A stretch of 64,000 nucleotides of DNA from contig NZ_CP043476.1 in assembly GCF_009769165.1 (NCBI RefSeq), forward strand, positions 3,975,001 through 4,039,000, in the 5' to 3' direction. Positions within the stretch are counted from its first letter, which is position 1, and the number at the start of each line of letters is the position of its first letter. The notes beneath the pieces are model-generated. The model searched no databases and was not told where the DNA came from. It worked only from the letters and a program-made list of their open reading frames with translations. Of this stretch, positions 1 to 9,845 are shown one piece after another. The translations under genes were made by a program, and so were the position numbers. The stretch is from Xanthomonas hyacinthi. GTDB lineage: Bacteria > Pseudomonadota > Gammaproteobacteria > Xanthomonadales > Xanthomonadaceae.

Positions 1-147
1 CGCGACCAGTTCGTCGGCGATCAAGGCCGCGGTGATGCCGCCGCCGACGATCGCCACGTCGCAGCGCAGGTCGCCGCGCAATTGCGGAAAGCTCTGCATC
101 AGGCCGTTGCGCACCGACCAGAAGGGGTAGCCGCTCTTGAGATCCAT
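1..147 (-). CDS. FAD-dependent oxidoreductase (DAO type), N-terminal part, runs off the window
   Basis: Only the first 49 codons are visible, reading leftward out of the window. The start is the ATG at 147-145; no strong ribosome site precedes it. The protein opens with a Trp/Arg-containing segment (YPFWSVRNGL) and then, around residues 30-45, shows a beta strand with the dinucleotide-binding loop VAIVGGGITAA, as in D-amino-acid-oxidase-type flavoproteins (amine and amino-acid oxidases). The substrate cannot be judged because the catalytic part lies outside. The flavoprotein class is fairly sure from the Rossmann loop; anything finer is not. Confidence 0.7.
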   Translation of the reverse strand, partial: MDLKSGYPFWSVRNGLMQSFPQLRGDLRCDVAIVGGGITAALIADELVA

Positions 148-328
148 GCCTGTTCGCTGCGATGAGGAGTGCGCGACTAATGCCTAGTTTCAGTTAAGCC
201 GGCGTGAGGCCGAGATAAGTCATTTGCTGGCAAACAGCCGCGATTAACCTGCGTGCAGACATCCCTCACGACGCGCTGTGTAGGCTGCGCGCCAGTTCCA
301 CGAATTCCCAGCAGAGGAAGCATCCATC

Positions 329-544
329 ATGTCGGTCGTTCTGTATATCGGTGGCAGCAAGGATGGCGAGAAGGGCGTGATGCCCTATGGCTTCAGCAAG
401 TCGATGAAGGAAACCGCCGCAGGGCCGGAAATCTACGTCGAACGCGTGCTGGCGCTGAGCGACCGCCGGGTCCGGATCATGGCGCTGGAATCGCTGCAGG
501 AGGAGATCGTGGTGGAGCGGCTGCACCAGTACTATTCGCGTTGA
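329..544 (+). CDS. small conserved-looking protein of unknown function, 71 aa
   Basis: Not recognised as a named family. The frame has a good ribosome-binding site (GAGGAAG about 9 nt before the ATG) and Xanthomonas-like codon use. The product is a compact soluble protein with no signal peptide or membrane segment. It starts with a hydrophobic strand (SVVLYIGG), has a charged middle, and ends in a helix rich in Glu and Arg finishing QYYSR. It stands alone between a leftward oxidoreductase gene and the rightward LOV kinase, with no sign of an operon. Clean start and composition support a real gene. Confidence 0.65.
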   Translation: MSVVLYIGGSKDGEKGVMPYGFSKSMKETAAGPEIYVERVLALSDRRVRIMALESLQEEIVVERLHQYYSR

Positions 545-619
545 CGCCGGTATGCGGACCCCGGTGTGGCCGCCCGCCTAGCCGGGCCAGCAACGGTTCG
601 CATCGATCTGCCTTCGACC

Positions 620-2248
620 ATGCCCGCACCCAACTCCGGTAATTCACCGCGCGTCACCGTCCACGAAAGCACCACCGCCGATCTGTCCGAGCACCGCAGC
701 GATATCTTCTTCGCCGCGGTGGAAACCACGCGCATGCCGATGATCGTCACCGATCCGCGGCAGGCGGACAATCCGATCGTGTTCGTCAACCGCGCGTTCC
801 TGGAGATGACCGGCTACAGCAGCGAAGAGCTGCTCGGCAACAACTGTCGTTTCCTGCAGGGGACGGATACCGATCGCGACACCGTGGACAGCGTGCGCGA
901 GGCGATCGTCGCGCGCAGCGAAGTGGCCGTGGAAATTCTCAACTACCGCAAGGACGGTTCCAGTTTCTGGAACGCGCTGTTCATCTCGCCGGTCTACAAC
1001 GAGCACGGCGAGGTGGTGTATTTCTTCGGCTCGCAGCTGGACGTCAGCCGCCGCCGCGACACCGAGGACGCATTGCGCCAGGCGCAGAAGATGGAGGCGC
1101 TGGGCCAGCTGACCGGCGGTATCGCGCACGACTTCAACAACCTGCTGCAGGTCATGTCCGGCTATCTGGAACTGATCGAGCATGGCCTGGAGCGCGAACC
1201 GCTGGACCCGGCGCGGCTGCGCAAGAGCGTGGAGCGCGCGCGCGATGCCGCCGGCCAGGCCGCGCGGCTGACCCAGCAGTTGCTGGCCTTTGCGCGCAAG
1301 CAGAAGCTGGAAGGGCGCGTGCTCAACCTCAACGCGCTGGTCGCCGGCATGAGCGACGTGGCCGAGCGCACGCTGGGCGACGGCATCGCGTTCTCGCTGG
1401 ACCTGGCCGCCGACCTGCGCAACTGCCGGATCGATCCGACCCAGGCCGAGGTGGCGCTGCTGAACATCCTGATCAACGCGCGCGATGCGATGGCCGAGCA
1501 GCCTGCGCGGCGCCTGGTGATCCAGACCCGCAACGTCTCCATCCGCGCCGACGAGCCCACCACCTACGACAATCTGCTGACCGGCCACTACGTCTGCGTG
1601 TCGGTCACCGACAACGGCAGCGGCATGCCGCCGGAGGTGCTGGCGCGGGTGCTGGATCCGTTCTTCACCACCAAGGAGGAGGGCAAGGGCACCGGCCTGG
1701 GCCTGTCGATGGTGTACGGCTTCGCCAAGCAATCCGGCGGCGCGGTGCGGCTGTATTCGGAACAGGGCCGTGGCACCACGGTGCGGCTGTACTTCCCGAT
1801 CGACGACAACGTCGAGAACGTGGCGCCGCGCGACTCGCGCGCGCGCCGCGCGTCCGACCGGCAGGGCGACGAGACGATCCTGATCGTGGAGGATCGGCCG
1901 GACATCGCCGAACTGGCGCGGCTGTTCCTGGAGGACCAGGGCTACGCCACCCACGTCGTGCACAACGCACGCGAAGCGCTGCAACTGCTCGACAACGGAC
2001 TGCAGGTGGACCTGCTGTATTCGGACCTGATCATGCCCGGCGGACTCAACGGGGTGATGCTGGCGCGTGAGGCGCGGCGGCGCCGGCCCAGGATCAAGGT
2101 GCTGTTGACCACCGGCTATGCCGAGACCTCGCTCGAGCGTACCGACGCCGGCGGTGCCGAGTTCGACGTGCTGTCCAAGCCCTATAACCGCCAGGAGCTG
2201 ATCCGCAAGGTGCGGACCGTGCTGGATGGCCCCACCGGGGTGAGCTGA
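620..2248 (+). CDS. lov: LOV-domain hybrid histidine kinase (blue-light photoreceptor)
   Basis: A soluble light-sensing kinase of about 542 residues. The N-terminal PAS/LOV domain (about 25-150) carries the canonical flavin-adduct motif GNNCRFLQ with the reactive Cys near residue 76, so it should bind FMN and form a cysteinyl adduct in blue light. A HisKA domain follows with [11 protein letters not shown] (phosphorylated His near 170), then an HATPase_c domain ([25 protein letters not shown]), then a C-terminal receiver with Asp near 469 in YSDLIMPGG. This LOV-HK-REC order and length match the characterised Xanthomonas citri LOV protein. An in-frame ATG at 566 would add 18 residues; the one at 620 was chosen to fit the family length. 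No partner regulator gene is adjacent. Confidence 0.93.
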   Translation: MPAPNSGNSPRVTVHESTTADLSEHRSDIFFAAVETTRMPMIVTDPRQADNPIVFVNRAFLEMTGYSSEELLGNNCRFLQGTDTDRDTVDSVREAIVARSEVAVEILNYRKDGSSFWNALFISPVYNEHGEVVYFFGSQLDVSRRRDTEDALRQAQKMEALGQLTGGIAHDFNNLLQVMSGYLELIEHGLEREPLDPARLRKSVERARDAAGQAARLTQQLLAFARKQKLEGRVLNLNALVAGMSDVAERTLGDGIAFSLDLAADLRNCRIDPTQAEVALLNILINARDAMAEQPARRLVIQTRNVSIRADEPTTYDNLLTGHYVCVSVTDNGSGMPPEVLARVLDPFFTTKEEGKGTGLGLSMVYGFAKQSGGAVRLYSEQGRGTTVRLYFPIDDNVENVAPRDSRARRASDRQGDETILIVEDRPDIAELARLFLEDQGYATHVVHNAREALQLLDNGLQVDLLYSDLIMPGGLNGVMLAREARRRRPRIKVLLTTGYAETSLERTDAGGAEFDVLSKPYNRQELIRKVRTVLDGPTGVS

Positions 2249-2375
2249 TGCCGCCGGGGCGACCGGTGGCGTGAGCCGACGCCGACAGGTCGGCGCGCGC
2301 CTGTCAACGGGTTCCCCGATGGCCCCGGCACTGCGAAAATGGCGGTTTTCCGCAAGGCGGCTCCGGCCGGACGCA

Positions 2376-4751
2376 ATGCACGACACTCAGCTCGCCCAGC
2401 AGATCGCCAACACCATCGCCGCCGAGATCGGCGCGCAGCCGGCGCAGGCCCGCGCCGCCATCGCCCTGCTCGACGGAGGCGCCAGCGTGCCGTTCATCGC
2501 GCGCTACCGCAAGGAAGTCACTGGCGGCCTCGACGATACCCAGCTGCGCAACCTGGAAACCCGCCTGACCTATCTGCGCGAGCTGGAAGACCGCCGCGCC
2601 GCGGTGCTGGCCAGCATCGACGAGCAGGGCAAGCTCAGCGCCGAATTGCGCGCGGAGATCGTCGCCGCCGATACCAAGTCGCGGCTGGAAGATCTGTACC
2701 TGCCGTACAAGCCCAAGCGCCGCACGCGTGCGCAGATCGCGCGCGAGGCCGGCCTGGAGCCGCTGGCCGACGCGCTGCTGGCCGATCCGTCGCTGACGCC
2801 GGACAGTTTCGCCGCCGGCTTCGTCGATGCCGACAAGGGCGTGGCCGACGTCAAGGCGGCGCTGGAAGGCGCGCGTGCGATCCTGATGGAGCGCTGGGGC
2901 GAAGACGCGGCGCTGGTCGGCGAATTGCGCGGCTGGCTCGGCGACGTCGGTGTGATCCGCGCGCGCGTGGCCGAGGGCAAGGAGCAGGAAGGCGCCAAGT
3001 ACCGCGATTACTTCGACCACGCCGAAGCGCTGGCCAAGATTCCCTCGCACCGGCTGCTGGCGCTGTTCCGCGCGCGCCGCGAGGAAATCGTCTATCTGGA
3101 GCTGGACCCGGGCAGCGACCCGGAGGCCGGCCATCAGTACGCCGAAGGCCGCGTCGCGCTGCGCGCCGGCATCGCCAACCAGGGCCGCCCCGGCGACCGC
3201 TGGTTGCTCGACGCGTGCCGCCTGACCTGGCGCGCCAAGCTGCACATGCACCTGCTGCTGGACTTGTTCAACCAGGCGCGCGAGAAGGCCGAAGCCGAGG
3301 CGATCGCGGTGTTCGGCGACAACCTGCAGGACTTGATGCTGGCCGCGCCGGCCGGCGCGCGGGTGACCCTGGGCCTGGACCCGGGCATCCGTACCGGCTG
3401 CAAGATCGCCGTGGTCGATGCCACCGGCAAGCTGCTGGCCACCGACACCATCTATCCGCACGAGCCGCGCAGGCAGTGGGACCAGTCGCTGCACACGCTG
3501 CGGCAGCTGTGCACGCAGCATGGCGTGGAACTGATCGCGATCGGCAACGGCACCGCCAGCCGCGAGACCGACAAGCTCGCCGCCGACCTGATCAAGCACA
3601 ATCCGCAGCTGAAGCTGGACAAGATCGTGGTCAGCGAGGCCGGCGCGTCGGTGTATTCGGCGTCCGAATTCGCGGCCAAGGAGTTCCCGCAGCTGGACGT
3701 GTCGCTGCGCGGCGCAGTGTCGATCGCGCGGCGCCTGCAGGATCCGCTGGCGGAGCTGGTCAAGATCGAGCCGAAGGCGATCGGCGTGGGCCAGTACCAG
3801 CACGACGTGGACCAGTACCGCCTGGCGCGGGCGCTGGATGCACGGGTGGAGGACTGCGTCAACGCGGTCGGCGTCCACGTCAACACCGCCTCGGCGGCGC
3901 TGCTGTCGCGCGTGTCCGGGCTGTCGGCCAGCGTGGCCGAGAACATCGTCCGCCATCGCGACGACAACGGTCCGTTCAAGCGCCGCAAGGACCTGCTGAA
4001 GGTGCCGCGGCTGGGCGACAAGACCTTCGAGCAATGCGCCGGCTTCCTGCGCATCGCCGACGGCGATGAGCCGCTGGATGCCTCGTCGGTGCACCCGGAA
4101 GCGTATCCGGTGGTGGAGCGCATCGTCGGCGCCACCGGCAAGCCGATCAAGGCGCTGATCGGCGACGGCGGGTTCCTGCGCGCGCTCAAGCCGGAGCAGT
4201 TCACCGACCAGACGTTCGGCGTGCCGACCGTGCGCGACATCCTCAAGGAACTGGAGAAGCCGGGCCGCGATCCGCGCCCGCAGTTCAAGGCCGCGCGCTT
4301 CGCCGACGGCGTGGAAGACATCAAGGACCTCAAGCCGGGCATGGTGCTGGAAGGGGTGGTCAGCAACGTCGCCGCGTTCGGCGCCTTCGTCGACATCGGC
4401 GTGCACCAGGACGGGCTGGTGCACATCTCGGCGTTGTCCGACAGCTACGTCAAGGATCCGCGCGACGTGGTCAAGGCCGGCGACATCGTCAAGGTCAAGG
4501 TGCTGGAAGTGGACGTGGCGCGCAAGCGCATCGCGCTGACCCGGCGCCTGGACGACGCGCCGGCTGCGGCGTCGGCGCGTGCCGGCGAGCGCGATGGCGG
4601 TGCGCGTCCGGCGCAAGGTGCGCCGCGCCGCGAACGCGATGCGCGTGGCGACAATGGCAACGGCGGTGGCAATGGCAAGCCCCGTACGCCGACGGCGCCG
4701 CCGCTGAACAGCGCCCTGGCCGACGCGTTCGCCCGCGCCAAGCGCAGCTGA
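2376..4751 (+). CDS. tex: Tex family S1 RNA-binding protein
   Basis: A cytoplasmic nucleic-acid-binding protein of 791 residues, linked in other bacteria to transcription and stress tolerance. Features in order: the N-terminal helical Tex domain ([18 protein letters not shown]), a YqgF/RNase H-like fold ([16 protein letters not shown]), helix-hairpin-helix segments, and a C-terminal S1 domain ([19 protein letters not shown]) followed by a basic, Gly/Arg-rich tail of about 75 residues. The start at 2376 matches the family N-terminus ([10 protein letters not shown]); the open frame continues upstream, but that extension looks unlike coding sequence of the family. Its 3' end faces the convergent kinase gene, with a GC-rich inverted repeat (4760-4783) between them. 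Confidence 0.96.
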   Translation: MHDTQLAQQIANTIAAEIGAQPAQARAAIALLDGGASVPFIARYRKEVTGGLDDTQLRNLETRLTYLRELEDRRAAVLASIDEQGKLSAELRAEIVAADTKSRLEDLYLPYKPKRRTRAQIAREAGLEPLADALLADPSLTPDSFAAGFVDADKGVADVKAALEGARAILMERWGEDAALVGELRGWLGDVGVIRARVAEGKEQEGAKYRDYFDHAEALAKIPSHRLLALFRARREEIVYLELDPGSDPEAGHQYAEGRVALRAGIANQGRPGDRWLLDACRLTWRAKLHMHLLLDLFNQAREKAEAEAIAVFGDNLQDLMLAAPAGARVTLGLDPGIRTGCKIAVVDATGKLLATDTIYPHEPRRQWDQSLHTLRQLCTQHGVELIAIGNGTASRETDKLAADLIKHNPQLKLDKIVVSEAGASVYSASEFAAKEFPQLDVSLRGAVSIARRLQDPLAELVKIEPKAIGVGQYQHDVDQYRLARALDARVEDCVNAVGVHVNTASAALLSRVSGLSASVAENIVRHRDDNGPFKRRKDLLKVPRLGDKTFEQCAGFLRIADGDEPLDASSVHPEAYPVVERIVGATGKPIKALIGDGGFLRALKPEQFTDQTFGVPTVRDILKELEKPGRDPRPQFKAARFADGVEDIKDLKPGMVLEGVVSNVAAFGAFVDIGVHQDGLVHISALSDSYVKDPRDVVKAGDIVKVKVLEVDVARKRIALTRRLDDAPAAASARAGERDGGARPAQGAPRRERDARGDNGNGGGNGKPRTPTAPPLNSALADAFARAKRS

Positions 4752-4759
4752 GTCAGGGC

Positions 4760-4783
4760 GTGCCGCCGGCCTGGCCGCGGCAC
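4760..4783. terminator. GC-rich inverted repeat between convergent genes
   Basis: Arms GTGCCGC and GCGGCAC enclose a 10-nt loop in the 60-bp gap between tex and the convergent hybrid kinase. There is no T-tract on either side, so it may slow transcription or protect mRNA ends and is not a classical intrinsic terminator. Confidence 0.3.
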
Positions 4784-4811
4784 GCATCTCGCCCCGCGGC
4801 GCCGCGCCGGC

Positions 4812-7800
4812 TCAGGCCGGTTCGGCGGCGGCGTTCGGGTCCGGTTCGGCGGCGATCTGCGGCTGGGTCAGCGAGGCGGCCAATGCGATCAGCTTGGTCG
4901 GGTCCACCGGCTTGCCCAGGTGCGCGTTGAAGCCGGCCTCCAGCGCCAGCGAGCGATCCTCGCCGCGCACGTACGCGGTCAGCGCGATCGCCGGGATGCG
5001 GCTGACCGCGCCGGTGCCGCGCGCGCGCACGCTGCGGATCAGGCTGTGCCCGTCGCGGCGCGGCATGCCCACGTCGCTGACCAGCAGGTCGTAGGGACGC
5101 TCGCGCAGCAGGGATTCGGCATCGTCGGCGGAGACCGCCGCCTCGGCCACCGCGCCGGCTTCCTGCAGGAAACGCTGGGTGACCCCGCGCGAGTCCATGT
5201 CGTCGTCGACGACCAGCACGCGCACGCCGTTCAGGCGGATCCCGCCGCGCTGCAGCGCGGCGGCGGCGATCGCCGCGCCATCGCTGCGCCGCGCCGGATC
5301 GATGCCCTGCAGATCGTTGCGCGGCAGCAGCAGGATGAAGGTGGCGCCCAGGCCGATGCCGTCGCTGCTGACCGACAGCTGGCCGTGATGCATTTCCGCC
5401 AGTTGCTTGGCGATCGCCAGGCCCAGACCGAGTCCGCCGGCGCTGCGCGTGCTGCTGGCGTCGGCCTGGCGGAACCGGTCGAACACGTGCGGCAGGAACG
5501 CCGGATCGATGCCGACGCCGCTGTCGCTGACGCTGATCCGCAGATGGGTGCTGCTGCTGTCGAGGGTCACCGTGACCTTGCCTGCGCTGGGAGTGAACTT
5601 GATCGCATTGCCGATCAGGTTGGTCAGCACCTGCTGCAGGCGCACCGCATCGCCGAGATAGGGCAGGGCGGGGCTGTCGCCGCAAGGGACCAGCACGATG
5701 TCGATGCCTCTGCTCTCGGCGCCGGGCCGCGCCGCATCGATCGCCTCGCCGGCCAGCGCGCACAGATCCAGCTTGGCGACGTTCAGGCGCACCTTGCCGG
5801 ACAGGATCGCGCTCATGTCCAGCAGGTCGTCGATGATCTGCGCCTGCGCATGGGCGCTGCGCTCGATCACCTCCAGGCCCTTGACCAGGTCCTTCTCGCG
5901 CACCGCATCGCCCTGCATCAGCCGCGACCAGCCCAGGATCGCGTTGAGCGGTGTGCGCAGTTCGTGGCTCAGCGTGGCCAGGAATTCGTCCTTCATGCGG
6001 CTGGCGCGCTCGGCCTCGCCGCGCGCGCTCTGCTCGGCGGCGAGCAACTGCTGCAGGCGCTGGTCGGTTTCGCGGCGTTCGATGATGATGCCGGCCAGGT
6101 GCGAGGCCGAGCGCGCCAGCTCCTGCTCGTGCACGGTCGGGTAGTGCACGAACGGGTAGTACAGCGCGACCACGCCCAGCACCTGGCCGTCGCTGGCCAG
6201 GATCGGCGTGGAGCAGCAGGCCACGATGTCCGCTTCGGTGGCTGCAACCAGGTACTCCTGCCAGTTGGGGTCCACCCGCACGTCGCTGCACAGCACCTGC
6301 CGGCGCAGGAACGCGGCGCGGCCGCAGCAGCAGCTGCGTTCGCCGATCGGCAGGCGCTGCGCGATCTTGCGGAACATGGCGGGCATGCTCGGCGCGGCGC
6401 CTTCCAGCAGGCACTGGCGGTGTTCGTCGACCAGCATGATGGTGCAGCGCAGGCCCACGTCGCTCTGCGCCTCGATGCCGCGCGCGATCGATTCGAGCAC
6501 CGCGCTCAACGGCTTGCCGGTGGTGATCATCTCCAGCGCCGCGCGTTCGGCGGCGGTGGCGTTCTCGATGCGCTTGCGCTCGGCGATATCCAGCAGCGAG
6601 CCGATGAAGCCGAGGAACTGGCCCGACGCGCTGAAGCGCGGCGAGGCGGTGTCCACGCACCAGCGGTGCTCGCCGTCGTGGCGGCGCAGCCGGTATTCGA
6701 TGGTGAACGCGCGCCGATCGACGGCGGCGCGGGCCAGCGTGCGGTCGACCGCGGCGGCGTCGTCGGGGTGGATGTTCTTCATCCAGCCCGACCCCATCGC
6801 CTCCAGTTCGGTCTGTCCGGTGAACAGGTACCACTGGCGGCTGACGTATTCGCAATCGCCGTCGGCGTTGGCCATCCAGATCAGCACCGGCGCGTTGTCG
6901 CACAGGTTGCGGAAGCGCAGTTCGCTTTCCTGCAGCCGCTGTTCGACCACACGGCGATCGTGGATGTCGGTGTTGGTGCCGATCCAGCGCACGATGCGGC
7001 CGTCGCCATCGCGGATCGGACGCGCGCGGCCCAGATGCCAGCGATAGCTGCCATCGTGGCGCCGCAACGGATACTCGATCTCGTAGGGCTGGCCGCTGCG
7101 CACGGCGTGCGGCCAGGCCTGCATGGCCCGCGCCAGGCCGTCTTCGGTATGCACCTTGCGCCAGTTGTCGTAGCAGGATTCGCCGACCGGCAGGCCGGTG
7201 TACTCGTACCAGCGCCGGTTGAAGTAATCGACCTCGCCGTCGGGGGTGGCGGTGAACACGATCTGCGGCATCGCATCGGCCAGCTCGCGCAGGCGCGCCT
7301 CGCTGCGCGCCAGGTCCGATTGCGCGCTGGCGCGCTCCATCGATTCCCAGCAGCGCGCCGCCACCAGCCGCACCAGTTCGATTTCCGCCGAGGTCCACAC
7401 CCGCGGCTGCAACTGGTGCACGCCGACCGCGGCGACCAGGCGGCCGGCCTTGTGCAGCGGCGCGCTCAGCACCGCGCGCGCGCCCATGCGCCGGTAGCCG
7501 GGGTCGTCGAAGCGCATCGGCGGCGCGTGCGCCTCGGTGTCCTGCACCACCCACGGCCGGTTTTCGCGCATGCACTGCAGCAGGTCGCTGCCGAAATCGC
7601 TGAAGCGGAAGCGGCCGGTCACGTGCACGGTGCGGTCGACGTAATCGGCGCGTATCTCGAACGCGTCCTCGTCGGCATCGACGATCGCATACGCGCAGCG
7701 GTTCGCATGCAGGTGCCGGCCGAGCAGGGCGGCGCCGGTCTCGCAGATGGCCTCGGCGCTGTCCAGATTCTGCAGCGCGTCCTCGAGCATCAGCAGAAAG

Positions 7801-8720
7801 CTGTCGTGGGCCTGCGCGCGGGTCTGTTCGGTGCGGTCGATGCCGTGCACCAGCACGCCGGTGACCTTGCCTTCGGTATCGCGCATCGGCTGGTACACGC
7901 ATTCCAGCGTGGTCTCGGAGACCGCCTCGTGCGGCCTGCGGCGCAGGTTGAAGGTCATCGAGTCGCCGGTGAAGGGCAGGCCGCTGGTGCGCACGTTGTC
8001 GAGCAGGCGGATGAAGCCCTGCTGCTGGATCTCCGGGATCGCCTCGGCCAACGGCTTGCCGACCACCTCGCGCGGCCCGACCAGTTGCTGGTAGCGCCGA
8101 TTGACGCTTTCGACCACATAGTCCGGTCCGCGCAGGATCGCCAGCGCCGCCGGCGACTGCTCGAAGGCGTCGGCCATCTGCGTGCGCTGCGCGTCCAGCG
8201 CCCGCAGCAGCACGTCGCGCTCGCGTTCAAGCTTGATCTGCGCCGTGTCTTCGGTGCACACGCACAGCACGCCGCCGATGCCACCGTGGTCGTCGAAGAT
8301 CGGGCTGTAGGAAAACGTGAAATACACCTCTTCGCTGTAGCCGTTGCGCATCATCACGAACGGCACGTGCTCGTTCCAGGTCGACTCGCCGGTCGCCAGC
8401 ACCTGCTCGGCCTGCGCGCCGACCGCCGGCCACACCTCGGGCCACACCTCGGCCACCGCACGCCCGAACGCGAAGGGGTGGCGCATCCCCAATATCGGGA
8501 TGTAGGCGTCGTTGTAGAAATTGATCATCCGCGGGCCCCAGCGGATCACCATCGGGAAGCGCGAACTCAGGCACAGCGACAGCGCCGAGCGCAGACTCTG
8601 CGGCCATTCCTGGATCGGCCCCAGCGCGTGGCCGGACCAGTCGGTGGCGCGCAGCAGCTCTCCCGTGGCGCTGTTGGCGGGCAGCCAGACAGGAGGGGGC
8701 GAGCAGTCGTGAGCGTTGAT
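4812..8720 (-). CDS. large multi-sensor hybrid histidine kinase (PAS/GAF, HisKA, HATPase, REC)
   Basis: A cytoplasmic sensor kinase of about 1300 residues. A PAS4-like N-terminus (ATDWSGHALGPIQEWPQSL) is followed by a PAS repeat, a GAF domain, two further PAS domains with typical PAC tails (EYRLRRHDGEHRW), a second GAF domain, HisKA (LATLSHELRTPLNAILG), HATPase_c (NLIGNAIKFTPSAG, GLGLGLAIAK) and a receiver (DLLVSDVGMPRRDG). No transmembrane segment was seen. The first in-frame ATG (8552) would cut off the conserved start of the first domain. The frame stays open upstream to a stop at 8787-8789, but holds no ATG, GTG or TTG. An ATC at 8720, 8 nt after GAGGGA, is the best start found. The stand-alone receiver gene just upstream in the same direction is a likely partner. 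Confidence 0.9.
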   Translation of the reverse strand: MNAHDCSPPPVWLPANSATGELLRATDWSGHALGPIQEWPQSLRSALSLCLSSRFPMVIRWGPRMINFYNDAYIPILGMRHPFAFGRAVAEVWPEVWPAVGAQAEQVLATGESTWNEHVPFVMMRNGYSEEVYFTFSYSPIFDDHGGIGGVLCVCTEDTAQIKLERERDVLLRALDAQRTQMADAFEQSPAALAILRGPDYVVESVNRRYQQLVGPREVVGKPLAEAIPEIQQQGFIRLLDNVRTSGLPFTGDSMTFNLRRRPHEAVSETTLECVYQPMRDTEGKVTGVLVHGIDRTEQTRAQAHDSFLLMLEDALQNLDSAEAICETGAALLGRHLHANRCAYAIVDADEDAFEIRADYVDRTVHVTGRFRFSDFGSDLLQCMRENRPWVVQDTEAHAPPMRFDDPGYRRMGARAVLSAPLHKAGRLVAAVGVHQLQPRVWTSAEIELVRLVAARCWESMERASAQSDLARSEARLRELADAMPQIVFTATPDGEVDYFNRRWYEYTGLPVGESCYDNWRKVHTEDGLARAMQAWPHAVRSGQPYEIEYPLRRHDGSYRWHLGRARPIRDGDGRIVRWIGTNTDIHDRRVVEQRLQESELRFRNLCDNAPVLIWMANADGDCEYVSRQWYLFTGQTELEAMGSGWMKNIHPDDAAAVDRTLARAAVDRRAFTIEYRLRRHDGEHRWCVDTASPRFSASGQFLGFIGSLLDIAERKRIENATAAERAALEMITTGKPLSAVLESIARGIEAQSDVGLRCTIMLVDEHRQCLLEGAAPSMPAMFRKIAQRLPIGERSCCCGRAAFLRRQVLCSDVRVDPNWQEYLVAATEADIVACCSTPILASDGQVLGVVALYYPFVHYPTVHEQELARSASHLAGIIIERRETDQRLQQLLAAEQSARGEAERASRMKDEFLATLSHELRTPLNAILGWSRLMQGDAVREKDLVKGLEVIERSAHAQAQIIDDLLDMSAILSGKVRLNVAKLDLCALAGEAIDAARPGAESRGIDIVLVPCGDSPALPYLGDAVRLQQVLTNLIGNAIKFTPSAGKVTVTLDSSSTHLRISVSDSGVGIDPAFLPHVFDRFRQADASSTRSAGGLGLGLAIAKQLAEMHHGQLSVSSDGIGLGATFILLLPRNDLQGIDPARRSDGAAIAAAALQRGGIRLNGVRVLVVDDDMDSRGVTQRFLQEAGAVAEAAVSADDAESLLRERPYDLLVSDVGMPRRDGHSLIRSVRARGTGAVSRIPAIALTAYVRGEDRSLALEAGFNAHLGKPVDPTKLIALAASLTQPQIAAEPDPNAAAEPA

Positions 8721-8772
8721 GGCGATGTCCCTCGAATCGATCCCTGCGGGACAGGCTCCCGACTCGGGATTG

Positions 8773-9153
8773 TCAAGGTCGAACGGTCATCTTGGCGTGA
8801 GCATCGCCCAGCGCCTTGATCAGCTGTTCCGACAGATAGGGCTTGGTCAACACCACGCCGGCAGCGAAGCCGGGGGGGAGCGACTCGGCGGCGACACCGG
8901 TGGCCAGTACATACGGGATCGCATGCTCGGTGAGGGTGCGCGCGACCGGCTCGCTGGTCTCGCCGGCGGCAAGGCGGAAATCGAGCACCGCCCGGTCCGG
9001 CCGTTCCTGCTCGATCAGTGCAAGCGCCTGCCGCACCGATTCGGCAGGGCCGATCACCTCGGCGCCGGCTTGGGCAAGCTGCAGCTCCAGCAGCGTGGCG
9101 TTCATTTCGTCGTTTTCGACCACCAGGATACGCAGCCCCCGCAATGCCGACAT
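8773..9153 (-). CDS. stand-alone receiver (CheY-like) response regulator
   Basis: A 126-residue single receiver domain with no output domain. Signature features are the acidic pair near the N-terminus (VVENDEMN), the phosphoacceptor Asp in RAVLDFRL, and the conserved Lys-Pro (VLTKPY). It is encoded directly upstream of, and in the same direction as, the large hybrid kinase; its stop lies about 53 bp before the proposed ATC start of that kinase. The two probably form one transcription unit and a phosphorelay. The second acidic cluster is END rather than EDD, which is acceptable for the family. Confidence 0.9.
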   Translation of the reverse strand: MSALRGLRILVVENDEMNATLLELQLAQAGAEVIGPAESVRQALALIEQERPDRAVLDFRLAAGETSEPVARTLTEHAIPYVLATGVAAESLPPGFAAGVVLTKPYLSEQLIKALGDAHAKMTVRP

Positions 9154-9287
9154 CGCTTGCTCGTTAAGGTTTGGGAACGGAAAGTATAGCGGCAGCCACG
9201 ACAGCCCTGGTTGGATCGCGATCCCGGCGAAGATGAAGGGTTTACCCCTATCGCATGGCCTTGCAGTCGGCTATACTTCGCGGCCGC

Positions 9288-9325
9288 GCCGAAGTGGCGG
9301 AATCGGTAGACGCAGCGGACATCAA
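9288..9325 (+). pseudogene. 5' half of a tRNA-Leu, broken in the anticodon arm
   Basis: The acceptor 5' strand (GCCGAAG), the D arm (GCGGAATCGGTAGACGC) and the 5' anticodon stem (GCGGA) are present and look normal for a bacterial tRNA-Leu. After GCGGA the sequence no longer pairs or resembles a tRNA: there is no variable arm, T arm or 3' acceptor. The break falls at the anticodon loop, a common crossover point of tRNA-targeting integrases. An intact tRNA-Leu of different sequence lies about 160 bp downstream. Confidence 0.75.
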
Positions 9326-9487
9326 GAAAGATGCTTGTCTACCATGCCACAAGTTTTTTGCGACGCGCCGAAAGAGAAGCAAGTTCAGTAGGCTGCAGAG
9401 ATTAGGAGTTTAAGCCGCCAGAGTTCGTAAATCGCGCTAGGTGCGGTGTAGCTGCAGAAAGCGACGGCTGGAATCGGCGGCAAATGT

Positions 9488-9572
9488 GCGGGTGTGGTGG
9501 AATTGGTAGACGCGCTGGATTCAAAATCCAGTTCCGAGAGGAGTGCCGGTTCGACCCCGGCCACCCGCACCA
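9488..9572 (+). tRNA. tRNA-Leu (anticodon CAA)
   Basis: The 85-nt gene folds as a class II tRNA. Acceptor GCGGGTG pairs with CACCCGC; the anticodon stem CTGGA/TCCAG holds the loop TTCAAAA with anticodon CAA; there is a long variable arm, a T loop TTCGACC and an encoded CCA end. It lies just left of the IS30 remnant and the catabolic island, consistent with a tRNA-associated insertion hotspot. Confidence 0.97.
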
Positions 9573-9845
9573 CCTTCTTCATAATGGCTTTTCAGCGACC
9601 GCAAGCGCAGTGCGCCGGGAGCTGGCGCGCTCTTCGCCTGTAACCATCGGGCATTGAGCCCGCCGCCTGCGCGCTCGCGGTCTTCGACACCGTGCCGGCG
9701 TCCCGAGAATGCTCATCAATCGCCGTAACCACCATCTCTTCTAGCCGCTGTTTTATCGGGTCGCGACGACTGTGCTCGCGACTTCGGAGATCGCCTGGTC
9801 GATCCGCCACCTCTTCCGCGCGCGGCGCGAAGTCTGAATCCGCCC

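Noticed and set aside
4753..8819. Very long open frames in other frames and on the opposite strand over the large hybrid kinase (4753-7902 minus, 4920-8819 plus)
   Set aside because: High GC removes stop codons. The products are Arg/Ala/His-rich with no domains, while the chosen frame shows complete PAS, GAF, kinase and receiver motifs.
9385..9582. 65-residue leftward open frame
   Set aside because: It is antisense to the tRNA-Leu gene; its start and middle are the complement of the tRNA.
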